This document shows positions 38,207-48,714 of a stretch of 64,000 bases of DNA, piece by piece. The stretch comes from Acholoe squamosa (taxonomy: Eukaryota; Annelida; Polychaeta; Phyllodocida; Polynoidae), in contig OX439050.1 of NCBI GenBank assembly GCA_949317995.1, positions 48,733,777-48,797,776 of the forward strand, in the 5' to 3' direction. The first letter of the stretch is position 1; every line of letters starts with the position of its first letter. Below the pieces are notes generated by a model. It did not search any database and was not told where the DNA came from. It worked only from the letters and a program-made list of their open reading frames with translations. A program made the translations under genes and the position numbers.

Positions 38207-38419
38207 CTCTGAGTCTTCTCCATCTTCCTTCTTAACCTTTTTGGCCTTCTTCTTGGTCTTCTTCTTATCCCCTTCTTCCTCAGTCTCTTCTGATTCGGAA
38301 TCATCTGAGTCCTTCTTTTTCTTCTTCTTTTCCTTTTTCTCCTCTTCGTTCTCACTCTCAGTCTTTCCGGATTCAGACTCATCACTGGTCTTCTTCTTTT
38401 TCTGCTTCTTCTTGCTTTT
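38207..38419 (-). CDS. Exon 8: longest of the Lys/Glu/Ser cassettes
   Basis: Seventy-one codons (residues 212-282), phase 0, acceptor AATCAG and donor GTACAG. It alternates Lys blocks (KSKKKQKKKK at the start) with acidic serine blocks (SDESESGKTESENEEE, DSDDSESEETEEEG), and looks like two fused cassettes. The acidic Ser blocks fit casein kinase 2 consensus sites (S-x-x-E/D). Confidence 0.75.
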
Positions 38420-39683
38420 CTGATTTTTAAATAATTGTTGATCAATGAAGTTTGGTAAAAAAGATATTTTAGCTATCCTTTTTTCTGATTTGGTGAACTG
38501 ACATGGGGTCAGTTCATACGTGGAAATATCTCTAATTTGTACCGTCCGGTACCTAAATCTAAATCAGTCATAAAACATGGAAAATATGGAGCTTTGAAAT
38601 CTTTGTTATTACCCATATGAAGGGCCCTATTATCCTCTACTTTGGTGAAAAAATTGTGTGTCTATCTGCATTTGTCTCCTTGTGAGAACAGCTTATGTGA
38701 AATAATTCTGATAAAAGTACCGGACGTTACGTAACGTCTGGTACTTTATCATCATGTAAAGGGCAGTCTTCTGTGGATGTATAACTCAAATTTTGTTCCA
38801 TATTGTACTTGAAGTCAATTCATTCGTCAGTTAACAGGCATTGACTGGTTTCCAAATGGTTAGGGGAAATCAAATAATCTTTACACACAGCAATCTTGGT
38901 ATGGGTAGTACTGCATTGATTCATGGGATGGTAGGACGGAGGGAATAGCAGACATATGCCATGTCTTATTCAAAGTAGGTTAGATTCCTCAATGAGAAAA
39001 ATTGAAGGATATCACGTATGCTCTAGTGTTGGAAACACATTAACTGTAAGGCCCGTAATTAGAGTTCGGTACATCTATAAATTGATTTTTTTTTTCATCT
39101 CAAAAAAAGTATGCTTTTCCTTAATATGAAAAGGAGAAAGATGTTAAAATATGGATGGAGTGTATCACAAAGGGTACTCCCGACATACAAGATCAGTACA
39201 AGAAACAAATAAGGTTTTCCTCATCATCAGGTTCCATGCTATGCTAATCTGAAGTTATCCTGATGTCGGTGATTCCAGGTACCGCAGTAAATGCTACATT
39301 GCTCCCCGACTCGCAATACCAAGAATAATTGGTGGTGATTTTAATTCTTCAGCTAAAGTTCTATCATTTCCGATGAGGTGAAAGGCAACTTAGCTAGCCT
39401 AAACTTGTCAGAAACAATTACTCAATTACTCATTATTCTCTTGGATGCATTTGTATTTATTGTATTTATTATCAAAACCACTTCTTAATCAGTAAAATTG
39501 GAAATGGCGGCTGGGCATGGTGTAGAACCTGATTGTAGGAGGATGTGTATAAGGAAATAGACCAGAATGTAGGAAGAGGACTGACAAACCAATCTAGGGC
39601 CCACTCAGACACTGGGATACAATCATAGAGGAAACCCACAACAAAGGCCTCAGACACATTACATGAAACCAAGACGTAAGAAC
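38420..39683 (-). other. Intron 7
   Basis: About 1.26 kb. It contains a near-perfect palindrome of 28 bases at 38718-38745 (arm GTACCGGACGTTAC). No exon or RNA gene was seen. Confidence 0.6.
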
Positions 39684-39818
39684 CTTTATCTTTTTCTCCT
39701 TAGCCTCCTTCTCTACCTCTCCTTCTTCCTTTTCCTTCTCATCCTTCTCCTCCTCTGAGGATTTTTCCTCTTCTTCTGATGAAGACTCAGCCTCAGATCC
39801 AGATCCGTCTTTTTTAGC
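39684..39818 (-). CDS. Exon 7: Ser/Glu/Lys cassette
   Basis: Forty-five codons (residues 167-211), phase 0. It starts AKKDGSGSEAESSSEEEEKS and ends EKEAKEKKIK. The donor (AAG|GTTCTT) is weak and the acceptor (ATGAAG) lacks a strong pyrimidine tract, so the exact edges are uncertain. The frame and composition match the neighbouring exons. Confidence 0.6.
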
Positions 39819-39910
39819 CTTCATCATAAATATTTGGACATCTTTGAATGAATTATAGTCTACATCATTCAGAATTAATGAACAAGAAAGCTAAAGCCCA
39901 TGAGAGTGTA

Positions 39911-40158
39911 TACACTGAAAAACTGAGAGGAACGAAACTAGTCAGGGCAGACAACTTTAAGTCCTCAGGTTGACGATACCTAAAACTACAGCTTTAGGTC
40001 GTCAAGGTGACGACTTTAGGTCGTCATCCTGACCACCTTAGTCGTCAGTATGACGACTTTCTATTGTCAGTTTGACAAGTATAGGTGGTCTTTTGACCTT
40101 GACTACCCTAAACTCGTCTGTATTGACGAGTTTTAGGCGGCGGCATGTTTTCTGTGTA
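39911..40158. mobile_element. TA-flanked MITE with internal GTCGTCA tandem palindromes
   Basis: The ends are CACTGAAAAAC and GTTTTCTGTG, imperfect inverted repeats, each next to a TA dinucleotide as in Tc1/mariner-type insertions. The interior (about 39990-40130) is a degenerate tandem array of palindromic units like AGTCGTCA-TGACGACTTT with a period near 30 bp. It is non-coding and lies in the intron upstream of exon 7. Confidence 0.7.
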
Positions 40159-40700
40159 GTATTATAGACAATAACAGTTGCAAAGACTTAATAATGGCAG
40201 CCAAATAGTAAACATGTCTGATCAGCTGCTAAAAACCTACATAATGTTATGAATTCCTAACCAACAATTCCTGAAAAGGTAAGTCATTTCTTGAATAGTT
40301 AGCAGTGAATATCATATGGTCCTCAGTACTGGGCATAGGTCCAATTCGTACAAACCAAGTGTAATAGTCCATCTCTTCCCCTCCTAGCTACTTTGTTCTG
40401 GTAGATCAATACTGAAAATCTAATTATTGTTTCAAGGATATTAATTAAGTGAAGGGATTCTCCCCGTCTTTCTCAGTGAAATATGATCTAAAGTCAAACC
40501 TGAAAGAGAAACGACTGTTTTAAACTTGACTACTTGAATATTTTTGTGCTAACACTAGTCAAAAATATATTGAAAAATCATTGACTTCAGTATATTTGAG
40601 GTCAACTTCACTTAGAAGTTGGTTGAGGAAACCTGATACAGAAGCTATTCAATATTTAAGAAAATCATACCAGTTGTCTGGAGCAAGGGGTTGTTCTCAC

Positions 40701-40790
40701 CTTTTTCTTTTTCTTTGCTTTCTTTTCTTTCTTTTTCTCGTCGTCCTTCTCTTCTTCTGTGTCAGCTTCACTTCCGGACACACTGTTCTC
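40701..40790 (-). CDS. Exon 6: acidic-to-basic cassette
   Basis: Thirty codons (residues 137-166), phase 0, acceptor TTACAG and donor GTGAGA. It begins ENSVSGSEADTEEEKDDEKK and ends in a Lys-rich run, the same acidic-then-basic polarity as most later cassettes. Confidence 0.75.
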
Positions 40791-42047
40791 CTGTAAACGT
40801 TAAGGCCAGAATGACAAAATTATGAGTTAAACACAGGAGACATTTTATCTTCTTAAGCCAATTGCTGGAGTGCATCATAAGACATGGAGTGTGCATTGGT
40901 TATTTCAACATTTCCAACATTCCACCAAATGGAAGGAATTTGGGCTTATTTCTTCGAATTATCCTCTAATGCTACATCTATATAAACCGTATGGTTAACA
41001 AATGTCTTTTCAAACAGGTTGCTATAGCCAATATTGTTTGGAACAGGTAGAATTCATTATTCCCCTCTCAAACCCTATTGTTAACTATGAAGAACATTTA
41101 AAATAATGCTGTACGGCCTTCCTACAGGTCATTATTTTACCTTCGCTCCAATATGAGACAGGACGGTACAGTTTATATTAGTTTACACAATAAGAACTAA
41201 CAATAATATTATTATCTCTGTTTTTGTGGATTATGATGGATTCAACTGTATCATTCAATTTGGTAGGAAAGTGAACCCTTATGAAAACTGCAATCTTACC
41301 TCACGTATATATAAGGCGTGGCAATGCCATGCTATGTGCAACAGATTTGCCCTATGGGATGTCCCTAACCTCAGGAGGTGCCTTATGGATTGAATTTACA
41401 TAACAAAGCGATATGGAAATGGCTTCTGTTTCAACTTGGGGTGCACCTTATATTGTTGCATGTGCCTTATATACATGAGGTAATATGGTAGAACAAAACT
41501 AATGATAAACTTAAGTGGAAAATGAATCCATGAGCATGCATAGAAATTCCAAGCATACTGGTAATACCAGAAAGCATGTATAATAGACTAGGTAGACATC
41601 TAGCTCGATGGAAACCGCACATTATCACAATGTAGTACTAAAAGTGTATAACCTTATATCCAACCAAGTGAGCCAAAGATTTACCATAGCAGTAAGGCAT
41701 ACTATGAAAATCACCAACTATCCAAATTGAGGCATTTTGCTCAGATTATCTCTTCACTATAAACAATTTTGTGGATTGATCAAAGTTACCCTTATGAGAA
41801 GTACATTGAATGGAATGAATATTACTACAATTTAGCTGAGTAGCATCTCGATCCTCTTAAACACTGAGCAATACACCCCAGAGGAGTAACACTAAAGTAC
41901 AGAGTGTGATGGCCCCTTAAACAAAATAAACATTGTTTTGATCTTCTAACCAACAAAGCACAGAATTAGCCTGATCTGATATGTGCAACATTGTAAACAA
42001 AGCAGGCTGAAATAATCAAGTAAAAAAATCGTGTCCATACTGCTTAC
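40791..42047 (-). other. Intron 5
   Basis: About 1.26 kb, AT-rich; nothing recognised. Confidence 0.6.
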
Positions 42048-42068
42048 CTTCTTAGTTTTCTTCTTTTT
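42048..42068 (-). CDS. Exon 5: poly-Lys microexon
   Basis: Seven codons, KKKKTKK (residues 130-136), between a possible acceptor (TCTTCGTAAG) and a strong donor (GTAAGC), phase 0. The donor is convincing. The acceptor has a short pyrimidine tract, so the exon may start further upstream or may not exist. Confidence 0.45.
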
Positions 42069-42400
42069 CTTACGAAGAGATACACAAAATACCATATCAT
42101 AACCCATAACCCACATCATAACCGTAAGAGGCAGAGATATCAACCCAAGTGTAAGTCTACTTTATATCTATGTAGGTATGTTTATATGTTCATACACTGT
42201 TTAATCACGGATTAACTTGTGAATCATTAAAAGTGCCTGTCTGTTAATAAATAACAGAAAGGGCATGATCTTTCATTGTTTTTTCCCCTTGTTAGTCTGG
42301 TTTTATCATGACCAGTAGGATGGGATAGATGGACATTGGGATAACAGAAGGGTAGCTTCTGATGTTAAAGTTGTGGGGATTTAACATCAAAGGTCTTTAC

Positions 42401-42442
42401 CTTTTTGTCCTTTTTCTGCGCTGCTTTGAGAGCCTTCGCTTC
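42401..42442 (-). CDS. Exon 4: Lys/Ala cassette
   Basis: Fourteen codons, EAKALKAAQKKDKK (residues 116-129), phase 0, acceptor TTCTAG and donor GTAAAG. Basic and helix-prone, it is the first of the charged cassettes after the folded domain. No independent function is recognisable. Confidence 0.65.
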
Positions 42443-43129
42443 CTAGAATAAGTATTCCATTACTTATCTTTATATTCAATCAATAATTTATGAAATAAGT
42501 TAATTGGGTTGAATGATAAAAGTATTAGTATCATTTACCTTTGTGTTTACCACTTGCCTGATTTTAAAAAAAAATATTGTGGTTTAAATCCATATTAAGG
42601 TTATACTATCAGCCCATTATTATATAAAGGTGGTTCTTGGCCATAGTTCTAGCAGCAAAAGTGAATGGCACTATCACATCTAAGTGTTTTGAAATTATGC
42701 GAATATGCTGCTACAGGACATTTGAGAAGGCATTATATCCATAAACCTCTTGTGACGATAATGCTAAAAGTATCAAGCATAATTGCATAAATATACATGT
42801 ATTCATTCTTTATCTTTAGTTGTTTTTTTTTTCTTTCTTTATGTTATTTCAAGATCTTGTTACTTTGGCTGATAACTATATTAATTATAACAAGCCCTGG
42901 TGACATCCAGTACTGTTATATAGTTGCTAACTATAACCACCACCTACAGAAAAAGAAAGAAGAAAAATAGACCAAAACACCACAGCAGAGACACCTGACC
43001 CCACATACAACCAACAGGTACTCAGTGTAAACCATAAACACCACCAACATCAACACACCCTGTGTAATGGCCGCCACCAGAAGGAAGTAAGCCTCGACCC
43101 GCCACCTGTTGTCAAATGACGGAACCAAC

Positions 43130-43306
43130 CTGAGGATGGTGCCAACGCGGTACTAAAATGACATCAGGGAAGTAGGCATAGGCACCATACGTATACTCTG
43201 TGTAGGGATATCCACCCAGGCCATCCAATGTCTTTTGCAGCTCTAAGTTGGCAGCCGATGGCAAGCTACAACGCCGGTGTGTCAAAGAGTAGCGCAGACT
43301 TGCCAA
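43130..43306 (-). CDS. Candidate optional exon rich in Tyr/Pro (uncertain)
   Basis: Fifty-nine codons open in phase 0 between a plausible acceptor (pyrimidine tract, then GGCAG) and a weak donor (CAG|GTTGGT). It sits in the right order between exon 3 and the first acidic cassette. The product includes YPYTEYTYGAYAYFPDVILV, unlike any neighbour. Phase compatibility favours it; the weak donor and lack of a recognisable domain count against it. It could be an alternative exon, part of another gene, or a chance open stretch. It is left out of the residue numbering used here. Confidence 0.35.
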
Positions 43307-45384
43307 CTGCCGTGCAAGAAGGGATTATTATTTGGTTGAAAACTAGGATTTTGAGTTTTGATTCTTCAATTTCAAATTAGCATGGAATGGACAGTGTTGT
43401 ATATTGATTGATTAGAAATTCAGAAAACGATAATAAAATGATTGAATTGTGTCTTGTATTGATGGCTATATCTGTAATAAATCGAACAAATTGTCCACAT
43501 GTAAATCATTCATTAATATAAACCTACAGCATAATAAAACTGCAGTATAATCTTTGGAGTCATATCATGTTTTGTTTTTTTATAATTTTCTTCGTTTTAA
43601 CGCGCAGACACTGTTTTGGGATGTTCCAGATTTTTATGATTTTCCTTTTCATAATGAATGCACATATTTACTAGGTTTATCCTCCTGAAATTGCACCTTC
43701 TAATTGGGAAGTGAATATGTCAGATAAGGCAGCATCTTGAAAATGAAAAGAACACTTTTGGAATATCATGGCGCTTTCAGAAACTAACAGGTGGACAATT
43801 CTATGGTTCCTCCAATTTTCTTTAAAAGAGTATAGGTCCATGTCATGCAATTTAGCAGCAAACTATATCATTAAAGTAAAATATTATGATCAGGGAGAGC
43901 CAAAGGGCGAAGATTTGAATTCCTGAATAATATATCTTTGCCCCAGTACACTGCCATTGTTGTACACTGAACCATGGTGACACCTGTGTCTCTAGCCTTG
44001 GCACTATGACCAGCCTGACACGGTGCCCGATGTCACATACTCCACACTCTGACACACACAGACGGAAACTGCTATAAGGCCTAATAAACCTACACTTGGG
44101 GGCTGCCATCTTGTCCCCCAGAAACAGCTGGTGGCTCAAATCGGTGCAGGCCCTACACCCTTTGATGGTGAGGTCCAAGAAGGTTTTTAGGTGACTCAGT
44201 GGGAAATATTAGTAGCATTGGGGCTGTTTCTTTTTCAGGAAGGTATTGGGATATGTCATTCTGATGAAAATATTGTGGATATACGTTCGTTACCATTTCT
44301 CATACACTCAAGATCCGCAAGATAAAGTTCAATACTCCTAGAAATTTGTTTCCATTTCCAATTGAGATAACAAAAATAATTAGTATCGGTACTGTTCTAC
44401 AAAACCAGATATTATCACCAGCCCCATATAACTTTCTCTGGGCTGCTACATGCTTGTGTAAATCTGGATCTGTGGTCATTTTTTAACAACAAGGGGGGGC
44501 TGGTGGGTTTGCGCGCGCACAGAGAAAAAAATCCGACCCCCCCCCCTCTTGAAGGGGGAAAATCTTTTTGACCCCCTATAAGGGACGAAAATCATGCGCG
44601 GACATGCCCTTTTAACCTACAATAACGCGCTGGGTTTTCCACTGAAAAGAGGTGGAATTTTTTTGACTTCCCCATCAGAGGTGTTGAAAAAAATCTTACC
44701 CCCCTCAAACCCACCAGCCCCCCCCCCCCCCCTGTTGTTAAAAAATGATCACTCCCTAATAGATAGTTAACCTCCACCCCGGATAAAGGCTTCCTTGCTC
44801 TAGCAATATTTACCTCACAATGGTTTAAACGCTGTGTTATTTTAAACCGTTCATTTGTCATCATGATGAAACATCTTTGGAAAGTTAGGTAAGTAGCTTA
44901 CCCGCACTACATTCGTGAATAATACTAACCCTTCAGGTTTAGCATGATTCAAAATGAAACTCTGGGCAGTTATCCACGTTTCTTGCATTTATGATCAAAT
45001 CAGCAACAAAGTGCAGTACAATGTTTAGATAGGCGCTTTGTAGGGCTGCTGTTATAACACCGTGATCCACCCATTGCACACATGTAGACAACAGTGTTCA
45101 CAAACTTTTCACATATTCCACAGCATACACACATATATATTTATATAGCTAACATAAATGCTACAATTACCTCAGGACTAACTCCTTTGGACATGATCAT
45201 GTCACCCCAAATAAAAATTGTCAAGTCTCCATTCAACTAACTTTTTTTTCAATCAGCCTGAATACAACTGTCTAAAAATGATCGTTCAGTAATGGAACGC
45301 TTTTGACAGGTACCTAATTGGAATACAAGTTGATAATTTTTCATCATCGGTTTTAGAGAAGTGCAAACAAAAAAAAAGACTCAC
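43307..45384 (-). other. Intron between exon 3 and the following coding exon
   Basis: It holds the C-tract element at 44.47-44.75 kb. An open stretch of 108 codons at 44178-43852 (minus) is GC-richer than its surroundings, with many Cys, but no in-phase splice pair was found for it. Confidence 0.5.
44472..44753. mobile_element. C-tract inverted-repeat element, copy 1
   Basis: The left end has GTCATTTTTTAACAACAAGG and GGCTGGTGGGTTT. The right end has the complementary AAACCCACCAGCC and GTTGTTAAAAAATGATCAC, so the two arms pair over more than 40 bases, interrupted by G/C homopolymers. The interior has G-rich and C-rich blocks with TTTTGACC. The element is about 280 bp and non-coding. Confidence 0.75.
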
Positions 45385-45498
45385 CTTGACCTCTAGTTCA
45401 TGTTTCCTTTGGAACTCTACCTCCTCTTCTGGTACCTGTATCTTTAACTTCTCAAACAGTGTGTCACACTCCACTGCCTCGAAGAACATGGCGTAGTC
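45385..45498 (-). CDS. Exon 3: C-terminal helix of the SH3BGR-like domain
   Basis: Thirty-eight codons (residues 78-115), phase 0, acceptor TCGTAG and donor GTGAGT. It begins DYAMFFEAVECDTLFEKLKI, matching the family's GDYD.FFE..E.N....FLGL; the preceding Gly comes from exon 2. The fold ends around residue 97. The remaining residues (VPEEEVEFQRKHELEVK) are charged and lead into the acidic tail. Confidence 0.85.
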
Positions 45499-46194
45499 CT
45501 ACGACATGGAGGAAACAGGATGATAAAGTACCTTGTGTTAACTGTTAGCTTCTTAGATGTGAATGTGTTAATTTGCAAATAAAATACTTTTTAAAAACAC
45601 TAAGAAACCCTGCTTATAAAGCGGCAGATCCACTCGCATGGATCACTTGCTAATAGCACTCACGGTGAGTACATCTGAGAGCAGTCGGAGCGAATCTTGT
45701 CCCTTGCCACTCGGATGTCACAATAAACATTGTCACCGATTGTCACAGCAGTAGATCCACTGCTGGAATATTTCTGTCAGAATAATAATTATGGGTACAA
45801 GTTTCAAGAAATTTGCGGCAGGGGATCTGTCACTTAACCCATGGTAGACCATTTCACAGGGATATAATTATGCAGGATTCTATGTATGGACTATACAGTA
45901 AGGCAAAGGTGCAGCTTATAGGAATGCAGGGGATTAGATATGCATGGGTGTGGCTTAGACATAGGTTCTCAGGGTTATACAAGATGACATGATGCCCTGA
46001 AGCGGCCCTTAAGTGTAAATGACACTTGATGTGAAAATAAACCAATTCAGGAATCATAACCTGAAATATTTACAAACTTTCACATGCTTGCTTGATATGC
46101 CATGACCCATGAAGCAATGATAATCATTATTAATAGCAGTCAGACCCCCACCTTTTCTTTATCAAAATTTCATTGGTTGACCCCTGTATTTACT

Positions 46195-46373
46195 AAATAC
46201 CGTATTGGCATGTATGAGTGCCGGGGCGCTCTTTGATTTCAACCTGGCTCTACCCCGGCCCTTATTCGAGACCAGCGCTTATTCAAGACTTAAATTATAG
46301 TGACTTTTCAGATTTCAATACCCCTGAATAAAAGTATACCTTGGCGCTTATTCAATACCGGCACTTATTGATG
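46195..46373. repeat. Dispersed GCGCTTATTC-type repeat
   Basis: Imperfect reiterations of CTTATTCGAGACCAGCGC, GCGCTTATTCAAGAC and GGCGCTTATTCAATACCGGC. A related stretch lies inverted at about 56830-56965 (CGCGCTTATTTGAGAC, ATTCGAGACCAGCGC), so this is a dispersed family. Confidence 0.55.
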
Positions 46374-46735
46374 TGTAGGGACCGGCATCGTTGTATATAT
46401 ATTAGTGCACTTCATCCGAGAGACGCGCTCGTGTGGTGCTCGGTCCTTCTATGCCAACCAGGTGTCGCTTCGCGATACCCGTTTGGTACAAGAGGGGGCA
46501 GCACCATGCCTCGCGTCCAGCTTCTACTAAGAAGCCGGACGATCCGCAGAAGGAGACTGGACATAGTCCAGTCCAGACGTATGTTCTAAACCAGAGAGAA
46601 CGTAATAAAGTCCTACCCGAGTGGTAGGGGAGTCTGGGGCTTTGCCCAACCCAAACTACTCGTGTTGTGTTGGTATCTTTAGTGATAAGCGAGCCAACGA
46701 GCCACCCAACATTTAAGTCGATACAAACCATTACA
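46374..46735 (+). mobile_element. Solo LTR of an LTR retrotransposon
   Basis: A 362-bp segment opens TGTAGGG and closes CATTACA (terminal TGTA...TACA) and is flanked on both sides by GATG, a 4-bp target duplication. In plus orientation it has a TATA-like GTATATATAT at about 46392 and an AATAAA polyadenylation signal at about 46603, the order expected in an LTR. No internal retroviral region or second LTR is nearby, so it is a solo LTR left by recombination. It lies antisense within intron 2 of the giant gene, 57 bp from exon 2. Confidence 0.75.
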
Positions 46736-46792
46736 GATGTACCCGGCGCGTATACAGGACAATACATGTCAGTATCCAATCAAGCTACTCAC

Positions 46793-46978
46793 CCCGAGGT
46801 ACTCCTCATCATTAAAGAGCTGTGGGGGTCTGGGTGCTCTAAAGCCGCTGGGTATTTTAGCCTTGGTTCTGAACAGTTGGTGGTCCTCCCGGCGGTTAGG
46901 GTCTGAGATATCCACAGGTACGTGCTCTATAGCCTTAGACTCCAGGGTCCACAAGATGTGATCCTGCATCTTCTTAGT
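46793..46978 (-). CDS. Exon 2: core of the SH3BGR thioredoxin-like domain
   Basis: Sixty-two codons (residues 16-77), phase 0 at both ends, acceptor TTGCAG and donor GTGAGT. It begins TKKMQDHILWTLESKAIEHV, matching the family pattern KK.Q..(V/I)...LE...I.(F/V) of helix 1 and strand 2, followed by the VDI segment. It ends APRPPQLFNDEEYLG, matching the conserved PLPPQIFN....G segment, which holds the cis-proline region and the proline-rich SH3-binding stretch. This is the most diagnostic exon of the gene. A solo LTR starts 57 bp past its donor, in the intron. Confidence 0.88.
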
Positions 46979-47023
46979 CTGCAACATAAAATGGCATTTA
47001 TATAATAGGCATGGGGAGTGTAT

Positions 47024-47026
<3 letters not shown>

Positions 47027-47076
<50 letters not shown>
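47027..47076. repeat. TA dinucleotide microsatellite
   Basis: About 25 uninterrupted TA units just inside intron 1 on the exon 2 side. Confidence 0.9.
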
Positions 47077-47080
<4 letters not shown>

Positions 47081-47445
47081 CTGCAAAAATGTATCTAGGT
47101 AGACTGGAGAAAAATATTCAGAAAGATTCATTAGCAATGAACTCATGCAGATTGCCATTTCCCTTGGTAATACAGGGTATATCAGCATTGTACATAAAGG
47201 ATGAAGTTTGCTTGTCTCTGTTAACAATCATTTATGGGTTCTTGTTAGCTATGATTATCCTGAGCGTACATTAGATATAGTCCTTGTATATCAATTGGTC
47301 ATCATTTTCTCTTTTCATTAATACTGTTCTTAGTGTAAAGATTATAAAATGTACAAGCTCAATGAAATCAATAAGAACAGGTCTTGATGAGAAAAAAAAA
47401 TCAAGCCTAATTGTGGAATTAGTGGTACAGTGGATGCATGCAGCA

Positions 47446-47517
47446 TGACATATATCTTTGCAGGGACTTTAATGTACCCTGCACTAAGGGCCCTTTTCGC
47501 AGATCCTGTCACATATG
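47446..47517 (-). repeat. 76-bp dispersed repeat, copy 2 (inverted)
   Basis: Read on the minus strand it begins ATATGTGACAGGATCTGCGA, identical over its first 37 bases or so with copy 3. The far end is more degraded. Confidence 0.7.
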
Positions 47518-47874
47518 CTTACTTGTTTCTATATACAAGTGGATGGATATAGAAAAGTGTACAATCTATTTAGTTCGATTGTAATTTTCGTGCAAAAGTA
47601 CCTAGGCACGTTATATCATATTATGCTCTGTCCTACATTTTCCATAACACCTGAATGCAACATGTTATTTTAGTTAAGCATTTACCATGGTTCGTTAGCT
47701 AGAAGATTGTACATTGTTTAAAAAAAGGACAGCCACTGAAAAATCCAACACAACATTTCCCTAGCATTGCGGTACTACTAGATTCTATGTCCTCTTGACA
47801 TTTATGACAGAGTGGGTCTCAGTATCTACTGACAGGGGTGGTATGTTCATCTCCTCAGGTGTAACAAGGTACAT

Positions 47875-48162
47875 AAGGGAGTGGTGCAAATTTTCTTTAC
47901 CCCCCCCCCCCCCTCGACGGCAGTCAAAATCTTTTACGCCCCCCAGCGCCGGAGGCGTAGAGAATTGTTGCGCCCCTTTTTGAGCTATAGTAATGCACAG
48001 GCTTTTTTGCTAAAAAGAGGGTAAATATTTTTTAGGCCCCCCTCAAGATGGGTCAAAATTCTTTAAGCCCCCCCCCCCCTCTAGAGGGGTCTGAAATTTT
48101 TACGTCCCCCCCTCAGAACCACCAGCCCACCTCCCTGTTGATAAATAATGACCACTCCCTAA
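47875..48162. mobile_element. C-tract inverted-repeat element, copy 2
   Basis: Perfect terminal AGGGAGTGGT / ACCACTCCCT, with right-end sequence ACCAGCCCACCTCCCTGTTG very like copy 1. Interior blocks such as CAAAATTCTTTAAGCCCCCC correspond. Divergence from copy 1 is substantial, so both are old insertions. Confidence 0.7.
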
Positions 48163-48539
48163 TATGCCTAGGGAGACCCTGGGAACTCATGACATTCAGA
48201 TTAACACAGCAGATTGAGACTGCACATTTACTCTTGTACACTGAAGACCATAGGTGTGTAAAATGTCATCCCAGATGATGACTTTATGACTAACCCTGTT
48301 CTGAGCTCTCATGCGGGGAAAATATAGCTGAATGTCATCTTGAGCTAGGTCTATTACATTGGTCGCCTCTTTTTGTTAGCTTTGCCCCAATCAGAATTAG
48401 CTGTATGTACCAAAGTAATGGTCAGAATCCAGGAAGCTTTTTTGGTTACCTGTCATCGTTTATTTCTATTTCAACTTTATATACCATTTTCTTCCAGTAT
48501 GATGGTATTGGCATATTACTTTCATATTTAATTCCTATT

Positions 48540-48714
48540 GACCCATGAGACAACACCTTGTTACAAGAGCCTGGCAAGAGGCTAACGGGATACTTAGGCA
48601 CCCACTAGGGATGGCCTAACTAAATACTGAAAAAGCTCAGCATTGCCTGGCATGGATCCAGGGACCTTCTCATCCAAAGTTCTGCGTCCTATCCATTAGG
48701 CCACGGGGCTGGAC
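48540..48714 (-). mobile_element. tRNA-derived SINE remnant
   Basis: On the minus strand, GCCCCGTGGCCTAATGGATA resembles the acceptor and D-arm (A box) of tRNA-Arg. An anticodon-loop-like CTTTGGA and a weak B-box-like CTGGATCC follow. The anticodon stem and T arm do not pair properly, so it is not a functional tRNA. The A+T-richer sequence beyond it (48540-48645) is probably the SINE body. Confidence 0.6.

Larger units (their letters stand above)
45499..46792 (-). other. Intron 2, containing a solo LTR and a GCGCTTATTC repeat
   Basis: About 1.3 kb. The exon 2-proximal third is a solo LTR inserted at the edge of a short-motif repeat. A good-looking 110-base exon-like stretch at 45664-45773 is discussed under rejected items. 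Confidence 0.6.

Noticed and set aside
42538-42556. Possible 19-base microexon with ATCAG acceptor and GTAAAT donor
   Set aside because: Its length breaks the phase-0 pattern of every other exon.
43852-44178. 108-codon Cys-containing open stretch on the minus strand
   Set aside because: No acceptor gives an open phase-0 frame, and no domain is recognised. Probably chance in a GC-richer patch.
45664-45773. Exon-like stretch (KYSSSGSTAVTIGDNVYCDI...) with a good acceptor (CTGACAG) and donor (CC|GTGAGT) between exons 2 and 3
   Set aside because: It is 110 bases long, not a multiple of three, and would break the SH3BGR domain whose exons 2 and 3 join directly in phase 0. It could only be a rare frameshifting alternative.
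46402-46779. 125-codon minus-strand and 64-codon plus-strand open frames near 46.4-46.8 kb
   Set aside because: They fall within the solo LTR, which is non-coding.
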